Shown one piece after another: positions 24,401-39,400 of a DNA stretch of 64,000 bases. Source of the stretch: Watersipora subatra (taxonomy: Eukaryota; Bryozoa; Gymnolaemata; Cheilostomatida; Watersiporidae); NCBI RefSeq assembly GCF_963576615.1, contig NC_088708.1, positions 25,799,191-25,863,190 of the forward strand, given 5' to 3'. A model generated the notes under the pieces. The model worked only from the letters and a program-made list of their open reading frames with translations, ran no database searches and was not told where the DNA came from. Within the stretch, counting starts at the first letter, position 1; every line of letters starts with the position of its first letter. The translations under genes were made by a program, and so were the position numbers.

Positions 24401-27400
24401 TAGATTGTAATAAATGTTGCATAAATGCAAGAGAAATGAGTGTGGTTTTTCATTCGTTTTATTCTGAAGGAAACTCCATTAGTCGTGGAGCTGCGACTAC
24501 TCTGCCCTCTTATCGAGAGCGCTCTCTATATATGCATATACATGTATTTTCCCCGAACCGTATAATGGAACCGGGTAGGAAGCCGTATAAAAATAACGAT
24601 TAATAAATTCATGGCCTGACGTCTGCCACACTTGACCAAATAAAACCTTATCTGCTTGTGAAACTTGAACAGCGTCTGTATTTGACTCTTAGAACTAAAA
24701 GTTACCAAATTATTTTGAACCTTCTTCTAGAAGGACGAAAGGTGACCTAATAAAGCTTGTCATACAGAACTTAACTTGAGGAATAAATAAAATGCAGCAA
24801 GAAATGATTGTCAGGCCTTGGAAACATTTGATAGACTACTGAAATCAGTAGAACTTGACTTAAATTGTTGGAATTGAAAGTAATAATATATGTTGTTAAT
24901 TTATAACTTGTTAAACTGAAAATAATCTAATGAAACTAAGGGCTACTGAGCTTGTGATACTTAGCGTCATTTCTCATTTCATAGGCACTTATTTTAAAAG
25001 GAGAAAAATATTTACAAATACATTGTAGTCTAAGTGTCTGTTTATCTGTTTATCTAGTTTTATACCAAAAAAATTTTAAATATTGATTTTAAATTTGAAT
25101 TTAACAAAACTTATGCAATCAATTAGCTAACAGATATCCGAGGTAAAAAGTACTAACCCTGATGTGTCTCTCAACTAAAGGTCATCAAGGAGTCAATGTA
25201 TCTCTAAAAAGTGAGCCTTATTTTAAATTTGTCAGAGAGAACTGTCTTGTACACTAACAACTGCTTCACTAATGAGATTTTTACCATGAGTTGGACTGAG
25301 AGAAATGCCCTACAAGCAAGGTAGCGTTTAACTAGCAATGTTCTGGAGAGTGTCTATCACGCCTCTGTCTGATCGTTACAATACCTTAAAGTATGCCCAT
25401 CGCAACTTCTTCAGCAGTTTAATCTCAACAACGATGAAATAAATAGTGTAGGCAATCATCCCAAGCTCGGAGAGCAGCACCATGCTGCCATATTTGCTCT
25501 GATAGCGTTCTGGTCGTACCAACTTCACATCAAATTTAGGGTAGAAAGCTAAAACAGAGATTTTAAACATCACAGACAAATTAAATTATAGCCAGTCACT
25601 GTCCAAAGCTTTGGCTAAACAGAGCCAGGTTTGTGTCAGTGACTCTGACCAAAACAACGAACTTTCATTAGATTCGCGAAGAATATCAGACTTAATAATA
25701 AACATTAAAATGATACAAACAATAGGCCAAAGTATTTAGTATAAACATCAATCTACAAAGTATAGAGTTCGATCTACTAATAATAGAAACCAATATCCTA
25801 ATAATAGAGACCAATCCACTAATAATAGAGACCAATATCCTAATAATAGAGACCAATCCAATAATAATAGAGACCAATCTACTAATAATAGAGACCAATC
25901 CACTAATAACAGAGACCAAGATCCTAATAATAAAGACCCATCCACTAATAATAGAGACCAATCTACTAATAATAGAGACTGATCTACTAACGATAGAGAC
26001 CAATCTACTAATAATAGAGACCAATCTACTAATAATAGAGACCAATCTACTAATAATAGAGACCAATCCACTAATAATAGAGACCAATCTACTAATAATA
26101 GAGATCAATCTACTAATATTAGAGACCGATCTACTAATAATAAAGACCAATCTACTAATAATAGAGACCAATCTACTAATAATAGAGACCGATCTACTAA
26201 CAATAGAGATCAATCTACCAATAATAGAGTCCAATCTACTAATAATAGAGACCAATCTACGAATAATAGAGACCAATCTACTAATAATAGAGACCAATCC
26301 ACTAATAATAGAGACCGATCTACTAATAATAAAGACCAATCTACTAATAATAGAGACCAATCTACTAATAATAGAGTCCAATCTACTAATGATAGAGACC
26401 AATCTACTAATAATATAGACCAATCTACTAATAATAGAGACCAATCCACTTATAATAGAGTCCAATCTACTAAGCATTTACTGGTAAACATTTTACAAAC
26501 CTCCTGTTGTGGCCATCTCAAAGACAATGTAAGAAACAGAGAAAAGGTTGAGTTGGTTGTTGTAGGTCGTGAACTCTACAAATATGGCGCGAGTTTTCTC
26601 ATCTATCCAGTTGTTTTCAATCAGGTAGTCTATCTGCTTTGAAGCTTTCAGTTGGGTCTTGCCGAGAGAATGAGCATAGCCCCCTCCTTCATAATAGCCA
26701 AACCTTCCTTGCGATGATGTCCCTTCCAGCGCTGTTGCACTTTCATACTTGAAACCTTTTGGAGGCTCCTCTCCCTCTGGATATCAACATCAAGGACAAT
26801 AGTTACAAAAACCCGCATCAGCAAAAACCACTCTGTAGAAATCCAGAGGTAATCATGAGAGGATTGAACAAACTTCAGATAAGCTGCTAGCTTAATTCCT
26901 TACTTGGCATTACATTAAGAGGTCTGTGTGTCAAGTCTTTGTGTTTACAAAATAGTTTTTGGATCAGCAAATTGTTTCAGATATTGGTTAACTTTCAGTT
27001 TTTCGTTATACTGGTAATCGAACAAAAAACATACCGTAATTCATTTTTTGGATTCTTTGACATAACTGTTAACTGTTAACGTAACTGTTAACTTGGTTTT
27101 TGATACTTAAAATAGTGCAAGTGTTTAAACATCAGCTCAAGCAGGCACATACAATCTCACAAATCATTACATCTCACAAACAATGATTATTTATGAAAAC
27201 GTGTAATCATATTTCTTGCATGTTACAGAAAACACCTTCAACTGCTGAACAAATGCTGTTGTCTGATACCAAGTTCCAACACAGACATTCAAGATGAATT
27301 ATACTCCTTATCTCACCGGGTAGTCTTGTCCAGCTTAAATTGTAGTTTCCTCTGTCTATACTTCTCTTCGAGATGCTTTCAGCGCAATGACGCTCATACT

Positions 27401-30400
27401 TGGCAACAATGAGAGGACAACTCACTGTTAAAAGATAAAATAAATTTTTAAAGGAAACAGCTCTTTTTGATGATGCAAGTTTTACTATTAAAATGGTAAC
27501 CGTGAGAAAGAGAAATTGAGATCTGAAACATGCACATGCAAGTGAATATGTCTATGACGTATTATGAAAGTGACACAGTGACATCTCAAACAGGTACCTC
27601 ACACGCTACTCAACTTGTAGGGTGTTTATGCTAATAAATGATTCATGGCTAAAAATTGCTAAGCACAAGTTTCTCGAGTTGACTAAATGCGTTTCATACC
27701 TTCTTCAACACGAATCTGTCTCAAGCGAGTTGTGCCTACTAAATAGTTTACACCATCCATGGTTGTACCTCTGGGCATCTCGTCTCCACTGTAGTCGACA
27801 CTAGAGTAGACAGCCGGAATGTATGTCTGCTTAGCCCACACCCAGAAGGAGTCCAAGGAGCCAACCTGTTAAAATACAACCATAGAACTTATGCTACAAG
27901 CTGCATTGTGTGAAGCGTTTGGAGCTACCATGCTATTATAGTGTACATAGAGTTACCTTGCTATAATGGTGTACATAGAACTATCTTACTATGACGTATT
28001 ATGATGAAAATAAAATTATTTGGTTATGATGTATACATACACTTATCTTGGCCTGCTGATGCACATAGAGTTACCTTGCTACAATGGTATACATAGAGCT
28101 ACAGAAATTCTAAACCTATATTAAGTCCTTAATTATAGGAGTGAGTATTGCATAAATAAACACTTTGCATTCTATAAACTCACAATACTCATAGTGACGT
28201 CTACGAAAGTCAATCCTAATGCATATCTTTTAGTACAAGCGCATGAATAAACTACAGCTGGTACGTCTATTGATATAGCCCGAATAACTTGTTACCAATG
28301 ACATAGGCAATGGCTTCTCAAATGTGTATCCAGGTCCTTCTTTCATAGGACCATACTGTGCATGCAGACCAAACTCTAGAGAGTTCTGCTGGTTTCTGAA
28401 CATTCTCCAAGTCATTGGATCTTTGCTACCATAGCTGATCGAGTAGAGCAGGTAAAGGAAAATAACATAGGAGAGTATTTCCCTGAGTACTTTCTGCATT
28501 TCTTTTTCCTTTGCCCTAGTGAGCAATAAACAAAAGACTTGTTGGCACTACTAACAGTAGATAATATAGCATATTATCAAATATCTCTCACCATATCTCA
28601 ACTTGTTTCACCATGTCACAACTTGTCTCACCATATCTCAACTTGTCTCACCATGTCTCAACTGGCTTCACCATGTCTCAGCTTGTCACACTATGTCTCA
28701 ACTTGTTTCAACACTTCTCAATTTGTCTCACTGTGTCTCAATTTTTTCCCATATCTCAACTTGTTTCATTATGTCTGAACTTGTCTCACCACATCTTGAC
28801 ATGCTTTATACTGACAAACGTGTCTCGCCGTGTTTCAAGCATGTTTCACTGTGACATCATTATCAACCTGACTCAGCATGTTTGAATATACATGTAACTC
28901 TCATATTTCACTGTGTCCCAACACTCGTACCAACATGTTTGACTGTGTCCCAACACTCATACTAACATGTTTCACTGTGTCCCAACATTCATGCCAACAT
29001 GTTTCACTGTGTCCCAACACTCATACCAACATGTTTCACTGTGTCCTAACACTCATACTAAGATGTTTCATTTTGTCATAACTGTTAAGACTACTAGCAA
29101 AATATGAGTTATAAACAAAAAATAAAGGAGCTGTAACTAAACACTAGCACATCATTCAACCGTTGCATCATCCCAAATGAACAAACTAAGCAAAGAGCTG
29201 CCAGTGTAAATATAAAACTTCATGGCAAAAAGCTGAATCAAATACTACATTATTTATTAGATTCCCACAAAAATTTGTGAGTGATTTAAATGAGCGAAAA
29301 CAATGGTGCTTGTCTTTTTTGTGGAGTATTTATTTTTCCTAAATATCAATTAGAAATAAAAAGATTTAATGCAATTTAACGTATAGAAACAAACATTGAC
29401 GTACATTAATCTCTAAATATAAATTTTTTAGTATACTGTTTGAATAAATATTTGTCATGATACATGAAATAATTACGAACATATGTGTATGACCTCCAAA
29501 ATGTTTTGAAAAATTCTAGTTCAAAAAAAAGAAAAACAAATATAAATTGAATCTAATACAAATTAATTAAAACTAAATGAAATTAATTTACACTATACCT
29601 AGCGTAAGTTAAAATAAGTTACACAGAGTATTTCTATTACTAATTCTACTTCTTAACCCAAGTCTTTAGAGTAACAACGGAACCAATTTTTATTGATTAG
29701 TTCTTTATCAATTTAGCTTCTTAAGTTTGGTCTTTAACATAGCGTCAGGTGACACTTTAACATAGTGTCAGGTGACGCTTTAACATAGTGTCAGGTGAAG
29801 CTTTAACATAGTGTCAAGTGATGCTTTAACATAGTGTCAGGTGACGCTTTAACATAGTGTCAGGTGACGCTTTAACATAGTGTCAGGTGACGCTTTAACA
29901 TAGTGTCAGGTGACGCTTTAACATAGTGTCAGGTGACGCTTTAACATAGTGTCAGGTGACGCTTTAACATAGTGTCAGGTGACGCTTTAACATAGTGTCA
30001 GGTGACGCTTTAACATAGTGTCAGGTGACGCTTTAACATAGTGTCAGGTGACGCTTTAACATAGTGTCAGGTGACGCTTTAACATAGTGTCAGGTGACGC
30101 TTTAACATAGTGTCAGGTGACACTTTAACACAGTGTCAGGTGACACTTTAACATAGTGTCAGGTGACGCTTTAACATAGTGTCAGGTGATGCTTTAACAT
30201 AGTGTCAGGTGAAGCTTTAATGTTGCTTGTAATGTTTTATAATAGTCATTGTTTTTTTTAGGAATCTGGAAGAAATTGAATAAAATGCACTGCATTCTTA
30301 TAAGAATATGGTTCTACCTACAAGTTCTACTTACAATGCGAATATCGGAACAGATTAACTAGGGTATATTAAAATTTTGATATTGAAATGAAGACAAGTT

Positions 30401-33400
30401 TAACAGTTGTAAAAAAGTTATTTTTTGAGTAAAAAACTTTAAAGAATTGCTGGGACTGAATCCTATGATTTATCATATTAGGTGACACGACAAAGTTATT
30501 TGTGTACTAGTCTCATGGTGCGGCCTTGATGATTTGATCTTATGGTATAACGATATGTTATGATATCATGTTACGATATCATGATATGATTTCATGGTAA
30601 AATCTGCTGGTATGATCTGCTTGTATGATCCTATGGTATGTTTTTATAGTATGATTTCATGGCATGGTCTGATGTTGTGACCTAATGATGGGATCTGATG
30701 ATGTGATTTCCTAGTATAATTTTATGGTATGACCCTATGGTATGATCTTGTGGTATGATCTTGTGGCATAACGATATCAAAAACAGATGACTAACACAAT
30801 GATCAATAGTGTATAAAATGCAAGCGAATATACATGTATATAACAAGTTATAATATATTGTAACCTACCAAAACACTATCAATGTTTGAGGGATACATAA
30901 ATTTCATTTTTTAAGCTGAAATTATTTTCATTTTTTTGCTGTTTCATAAAAACAACTCGGTATATTTATAATAGCTCGGTTCGCTCGCACTTAGATTGTC
31001 TAACAGAGTCTAACTAGTGTTTAAAGTCTTACTTTTTCTTCTTAGCCTGAGCGATAAACTCAGGGTGGGGAGGGTTTGGCATCACCTTGTACTTGGCGAT
31101 GGTTTTCTGAAGCTGAAGATGTTGTACATCATAGTTTTTGTTATGTGTATGCAGATACTCCTCTCCTTGTAGTAGCCCAGGATCATTGTCTAGTTCATCC
31201 TCTATTGTGGGGGCACGAATTACTAGTGCGTAAAACATGGCGAATAGAACCACCTACAAGAGTTGACAACACTGTGAACTAATGACAAGGCACTTACTAC
31301 TCATCTTCAAAGGTAGACTTGCAACAAAATTTACATTACAGTTATTACTACATTATTATTATACTGCATTATACTATATTATTATTACATTACAGTTTCA
31401 TGTCTTACTCTGCTGTTAATGTAGGTTCAAAATATGTGAAAATGTGATTGCAAACTCTTAAAACCTTAAAAACAAACAGTTGAAAAAAATGGCCGCAGGG
31501 TGGAATCCCTTTATTTTGATGACGTATTCAACTCGACGTGGTTATTGTTTTGACACGTGATGTTATCACATGAAATGAAAGGCCAATAAAAGGCTCAATA
31601 TAAAACGCCTCGTAGCACTAATTTATGACAAACACTTCGGGTTCTACCGAAAAGCCCTTATCAAATATAGATGCTCGCTACTTTACAGTTTTGTTTCAGC
31701 TTGGTCTAATAATCTAGTCATAACATGATCATGTGACCCATATTTCCTGCCAAATAGCGCGAACAATTTTTGCAGCATTGTTTGACCATCACAGGTGACC
31801 AACAGGCTCCTCATGTTTATCAGAGGATGATATACGTACATTCCTTCGATCTAAGGGTAAAAAATTAAACTAATTTTTAGGCTATGTATTGAGATATCAA
31901 TGCTCAATGAGAGGGCATAACAATGATAACAAACTAGATGCATGAGGACAATAAACATGGTTTTATTGAATGCGTGAAGTTTATTTGTGAAAATGTTTTG
32001 ACGAATGAGGTTGCATGAAAGTTTAAACAGAAGTACATCGTGTTTAACTATGTCACATTTGAGCCATTTTGAGAGGGATTCCAACCTACGACGTTTTCGT
32101 GATAGCTGCGATTAACTCTTCGTTTTTGAGCTTTTAAAAGCTTGTAATCACATTTCCACATCTTTTTCGCCCACAACACAGAAGAGTAAGACATGGTGAA
32201 CCTTTTGATGTCAAATAACTGTAATGTGAATTTTGTTGCAAGTCAACCTATAAAGGCTAAAACCACAAACCAGCTTTGAAAATATTTAGTTGAGAGCAAA
32301 GCGAGTCATTCTATGAACCACCTAATTGAGAGCAAAGTGAGTCATTCTATGCATCACATAGTTGAGAGCAAAGTGAGTCAAACTATGAATCACCTAGTTG
32401 AGAGCAACATGAGTCAAACTATGAATCACCTTGGTGAGAGCAAAGTGAATCATTTTATTAATGACCTAGTTGAGAGCAACATGAGTCAAACTATGAATCA
32501 CCTTGGTGAGAGCAAAGTGAATCATTTTATTAATGACCTAGTTGAGAGCAACATGAGTCAAACTATGAATCACCTTGGTGAGAGCAAAGTGAATCATTTT
32601 ATTAATGACCTAGTTGAGAGCAAAGTGAGTCGAACTATGAATCACCTAAGTGAGAGCAAAGTGAGTCATTTTATAAATCAGCCCGTTGAGAGCAAAGTGA
32701 GTCATTCTATTAATCGTCCAATTGAGAGAAAATGAGTCATTCTATGAATCACTAAGAAAATTTAAAAGTTGACAAACTTTTACTCAAAATAATAGACAAA
32801 ATAAAATGGTGGGCATAATATTACAGCATCAGATCTAAAACATGTTACCATAGTTTTGAACAAAAACAGTTAATTGGAAATGCAAAATACCATTTATCAT
32901 GTTTTGTTTGTACACACTAATTCATATACATGTACATAAAAAAAGAATGAAATATTTCAGTCGTGGTCTTCAGACAAATGGTGCAAGTACTTACTGTGGA
33001 CATTTAGTATTTTAGGGCCACGGGAATTAGAGAAAAGTCTCATTAAACCTGCTTACTGGTATCTTTGTGTACCCTGGTATTACCAGGGTACACAAAGGGA
33101 AACCGATACCCCAATATTTTATTCTTGTTCATGAACAAACAACACAGTTTAGGTTAAAAAGACAAGAACCAGTTCAAGTTTTAATATTATTAATATTATT
33201 AATGGTTTCTATTCATCTATATATATAAATCTCAGTATTTGTCATTTGTTGTTTGTCGCTTAGATGTCCATTTATAACGATAAAGTTTTAGGAATAAATA
33301 ATCCGCTTCACACTGGATTTGAACTCATAACCTCCAGTTCTCCAAACAGGCGTATTACCGACTATACTATGCATCTAACTGGTAATACTGCGTAATGATT

Positions 33401-36400
33401 GTGCACCTACTTATGCAACGCTTGCGAAAATACTAGCCTAACTGAGGCATAATGTATGAAACGTTGCTGGCTTCAGCTGTCGTAAGCTAGCTTCACGGCT
33501 CTTATTATAGTAAAGATATAGTTTAGCTTAAGTTACTAGCTTAAGTTACTCAAATTCATCCGATAATTACTTTACTACCTGGGCAATGCCAGGCATTAGT
33601 CTATTATGAATGAGTAGACCTATTAACTATATAGTATAGTTATTAGGTCTATGTATGAATATAATATTTAATATATAATGGTATGCTAGACATGCTATGA
33701 CATAGCAACAACTAAAGTACTTATTAGCTTGGAGTGGTTAGTGCTTACCTTCAGTGGCTGAGAGAGGAGCAAAGACTCGATAAATGATGTCACAAAGGAA
33801 ACCATCCACTGATTAGACTTCTTAGCGCCGAATGTCAGTGAGTAGAGAACAGTGAAGTAGAAACTGACAACGCATGAAGCTAGACACAGAAAGTATGCAA
33901 CTATCTGGAACCACCAAGGCAAGAGACACCTGTAATACATGTCATGCATACCTGTCAGTATGGCGATTACAGCTAATTAATTGGTGAGAGTTACTTGGAA
34001 TTGCAATAAAAATGAGATAACTGAAGCTACAGAGAATAAATATCATGATTATGAACCCATAATAAGACCCAACCTCAAAACCTTTAGTAAAATTAAATAT
34101 TAATATGCGCAACATTTTAGACTTTTATAAAAAGCTAAAATTCAAACCAGATAAAATTATTTTAGAATGGTTTAAGCATACGTATAGATAAAGCTTTAAT
34201 TCAATCATCAAATACATTCATTATTATTATTATCATCAGTATTATCATCAGTATGCGTGATGAGGAAATTACTTGATATTATCAGCGATATTTGAACTGA
34301 TACCAGATGCTTACTGAGTTTTCTTTTTCTTGCTGGGAGCTCGAGAGTTTTTAAGGTCAGTTAAGGACTTATCATGTGTCTTCTCATACTCTTTAGCCTT
34401 CTGCTTAACTAGACGAAGGTTTGCGCTCTCCTTGTGCTTACAGTTGCGGAATATAAAGACGATAAGGAGGTTGATTGGAAAGACAAGAATAGAACTGTAG
34501 ATGCCCAGCTGAAGCTCTCTGAATGTCAGAGTTAGAGGTCCGATCTGCCAAGAGGGTGAGTAAACAGACTAATAACCATACCTTGAATCTAAACATATAC
34601 TGATAACCGCTACCTGATGCAGAACTACTACTAGAGTCATAGTTAAATCACAAATAAGTAGATTAGCTAGTTTGACTGATGACAAGAGGCCCTGGGTGAA
34701 GACTGATCTTCACCCACACCCCATGTGTGGGTGAAGATCACAACGTAAATAATGATTTTTGTGAATAGAGTATTCTAAAACATCATGGATCAGAAGTAAC
34801 TCAATTATTTTCGATCTTAGATAGCTCCAGGAGTGATGGAAGAAGTGTTTCAGAAAATGTCTCTATTATTATACTCTTAGTTGAGGAGAAATGGTGAGAA
34901 CTATTAATGACCCTCCAATCACTCATAAGTGAGTCTAGATTAAGCTGAATAAAACACAGTCCGAATTATATCCAATGAAATGGAAATCCTTCAGTCAAGC
35001 ACTAACAGGTAGTTTGCATAGATTAACAATTGACTAATGAAGACTGACAAGTTGTCTTTAGACAGAGTGTGTCATGTGACTATGTGCGTCACACATTTGT
35101 GACAAGATGTTAAGTTATTGCATCATTATCAATTAATAATTTGACAGCGCGTACCATGAATTCCTGACCGGAGTCGGCTTCACTATCCTCTCCTTGATAG
35201 AGAGAAATGCCTACAACCATGCTGGTAAAAAGAAGTGTGACGCAACAGGTGATTCTTTGCACTCGAGTGAAGACACTCTTTGGAGGTCTTCCAAACACAG
35301 AGAACCAGATGTGACTGTCCGTCAGGTCTTTCCTTGCTTTTGTCCAGAAGAGATGAGAAAAGTCGATCAGGTCATCACGAGTGGCAGTTGGTATAATCCT
35401 GTCAATCTGTGTGTGAAAAAGACAGGGCAGCATAAATTATATGTGTGTATGTATATGTATATTCACAAAGCTAATATACAGAGAAGTCAATAATAATGTC
35501 ATACAGTCTTACAGCTCATGTATAGTAAAAAGAGTCAATAACAATATGACATACAGTCTTACAGCTGCTGTATATTAGAAGAGTTAATAACAAGTTGTCA
35601 TACAGTCTTACAGCTGCTGTATATTAGAAGAGTTAATAACAAGTTGTCATACAGTCTTACAGCTGATGTATTGTGGAAGAGTCAATAACAATATGTCATA
35701 CAGTCTTACGGCTGCTGTATATTAGAAGAGTTAATAACAAGTTGTCATACAGTCTTACAGCTGCTGTATATTAGAAGAGTTAATAACAAGTTGTCATACA
35801 GTCTTACAGCTGATGTATTGCGGAAGAGTCAATAACAATATGACACACAGTCTTACAGCTGCTGTATATTAGAAGAGTTAATAACAATATGACATACAGT
35901 CTTACAGCTGATGTATTGTGGAAGAGTCAATAACAATATGTCATACAGTCTTACGGCTGCTGTATATTAGAAGAGTTAATAACAAGTTGTCATACAGTCT
36001 TACAGCTGCTGTATATTAGAAGAGTTAATAACAAGTTGTCATACAGTCTTACAGCTGATGTATTGTGGAAGAGTCAATAACAATATGTCATACAGTCTTA
36101 CGGCTGCTGTATATTAGAAGAGTTAATAACAAGTTGTCATACAGTCTTACAGCTCATGTATAGTAAAAAGAGTCAATAACAATATGACATACAGTCTTAC
36201 AGCTGCTGTATATTAGAAGAGTCAATAACAATATGACATACAGTCTTACGGCTGCTGTATATTAGAAGAGTTAATAACAAGTTGTCATACAGTCTTACAG
36301 CTGCTGTATATTAGAAGAGTTAATAACAAGTTGTCATACAGTCTTACAGCTGATGTATTGTGGAAGAGTCAATAACAATATGTCATATTGTCCATCATAT

Positions 36401-39400
36401 TCATCATAATATTCATTCATTTTAACGATCAAAGCATTGTAGAATCAGCTAATAAGTCAAACTGCTAAAAAGTATATAGTTCTCCTGCTTAAATTTTAGT
36501 ACATCTGACATCTAGACAATGAAATACATTGCAGGTGATTTATTAACCTACCGCTCCATCACCTTCCCCTGCTGACAACCAGTTATTGCAAACAAAGAAG
36601 AACTTGTCTTTGGTAATCAGGTCTATGACACACATGTGAGCGAATTGCCAGCCAGGGCTCTTGCCTGAATTGTCGTGCCAAACTCTAAAATGGATGGCGT
36701 GAATTTTTACATTACGTAAGTTTGTTATACTAAATGAAATTACATTAAATCATTACCTATATTAAAGTCGATGTTATATAAACTTACAAGCGACCTCAAC
36801 GGATAAATGAGCCAAACCTTGACATGTTAATATGGAACTACCACCTTTGTTTAAATATCAAATGATAAAGGTTTCACAATATTAATGCTTAAAACTAACC
36901 AATGACCAGATCAATATCAGTAGTTTTTCAGGATAGTCAAAAAGTTCTTTATCATTCTTCTAAAAAAGGCTGTCGGCAGCACTTGCCGTCTCACAAATCA
37001 CACCACATTAATAGCAATACTCATGTATATTATATATATTATAAATATGATGTTATTAGTGGTGTATATAGATACAATGATTGCTGTTTTTTACAAATAT
37101 TGTTCCTCCTTTTTACTTTAAAAAAGAGTGTTACCACTGGCCATAGGTTTAGATCCCTCTCTACTTTAGGAAAGTTTGTTACCCCTGGACATAGGTTTAG
37201 ATCCCTCTCTACTTTAGGAAAGATTGTTACCCCTGGACACAGGTTTAGATCCCTCTCTACTTTAGGAAAGATTGTTACCACTGGCCACAGGTTTAGATCC
37301 CTCTCTACTTTAGGAAAGAGTGTTACCACTGAACATAGGTTTAGATCCCTCCCTGATTTAGGAAAGATTGTTACCACTGGACATAGGTTTCGATCAATCG
37401 CTGCTTTAGGAAAGATTGTTACCCCTGGCCATAGGTTTAGATACCTCTCTGCTTTAGGAAAGATTGTTACCCCTGGACACAGGACTAAACCCTTCTTTAC
37501 ATTATAAGTAAAGCTCGCCGTACCTGACATGGTTAAGCGGTCCGAGGGATCTTGGAACAGTCATGAGGAATGAGTCGGCTCCACCGCTCTGTAGCACAGG
37601 TCTCTTATCATCATATATGAGACGAGGTGGTGTCTCCTCCTCAAATCCCGCAAATATCATAGAAACCTAGGCACAATATCGCAAAGTGCTAAAGACTACT
37701 GCAATAACTTGATAGGAAGTAGAATATACATGCGCATAACTACAGTTGACCAATGATGTCTAAAGAATGATTGTTATAATTACTAGAAGTGGGCAGGAAA
37801 CTGTTAGTTGTAGTTTTTAAAAAGTTGTAAATGTTTAATTGTCTAAATTATGCAAATAGATACTTGAAGTTGCCTCAAGGTGGGCTAATCGAGTAACGAC
37901 CAATTGTAATATTAAGCTTTCTGAATATTTGTAAATGAGCTAGAAAATAAAAGATTTCTGTTTTTCTGTTTGAGAAATAATTTAAGTAAAATCAGACAAC
38001 AGAATATATTAACTTTTAAAACGTTACAGTAGCAACATTACATAATATGGCATGACAAGACAAATAGACCTGAGTTCTTTAGTAGCATGTAGCTAGAGAA
38101 GCTCGGGTCAATGATTATGCACCCGCAATTTCATGAGTAGTAGAAGCAGATTACTCGACTAACATATACCAATTTCAGACAATTTCAATAGAAACAGTAG
38201 ATGTAAAAGACTACAGATGTATACTTAAATTAAACAATCAATAAATTATGCCATGAGCAAATCACTTGAACATAAAAAGTAGTTATCTACCCGTGATCTT
38301 GTTTGCTGTTGCCATGCATTATTTACAAATTGCACAGTAATATTGCTGAAGAAGCACTTTTTTTTAGACAAAATACAAGCATTTATTAGAAAACGATGTG
38401 AAATATTTCGTTATGTGTATAAATAGCAAGCCATCAAACAATCAGAAACCCATTGTTATGCAACGGAAATAAGGCTAACTCATATTGAGCTATTAAGCCT
38501 GTGATACTACCTTAGCCGTGGTCCCTGCGCCTCGTCCCGTGCCAGTGAAGACTGTAAGCTCATACAGATAAGAATCACTGGGATCATTGTCTAGCAATGG
38601 AGATGCCCCAGCCTGAAATACGAGCACTCAATGCATTACAGACCTTGGCATAAGTCAGGTTACTTCTTTGCTAGTAACAAAGAGGGTGACACAAAACTGT
38701 AGTAATAAATGACCAGACGGCACACTGTTGACATACAGTAACAGGATACCTTGAGTTACTTTTGATATTACATTGATAAGTGATACTTTGCTGACATATA
38801 GAAGAGTGTGCAATCAGGAAAGGTTTGAGTTACAACTGCACAGAGCAAAGCGCGGGGAGTCTACTACTTATCCCTGACTTGTTCTCCTATTCGCTATGTT
38901 TCTATCGGGCGAATGATGCAAATTTGGAATTGTGCGCATGTCGAGTTATCGTATAATAAATGATTTAATGGACATTCGCATGCTGCAGATCAACACGGGT
39001 GTTTCATTAAAAAAGATAAGGAATTCCATAGCAGATGTCACAGCGGTGCTCTCATGTTTCGTTTAGCAGCTTGCTTCTAGAATTGAAACGACTGAAGTGT
39101 GTAAAATGTTTAAAAATAGAACAGGTTGCGTGGCATTTTTTACACATCATTCTCAAGTAACAAGACTTGTTGGACACGCGAGTTTTTACCATTTGTGGAT
39201 GACCAGAACTTGCGGATGACCAGAACTTGCGGATGACCAGAACTTGCGGATGACCAGAACTTGCGGATGACCAGAACTTGCGGATGACCAGAACTTGCGG
39301 ATGACCAGAACTTGCGGATGACCAGAACTTGCGGATGACCAGAACTTGCGGATGACCAGAACTTGCGGATGACCAGAACTTGCGGATGACCAGAACTTGC

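Noticed and set aside
25692..26477. 261-codon repeat ORF on minus
   Set aside because: 21-bp minisatellite in the intron between exons 27 and 28, whose phases join without it.
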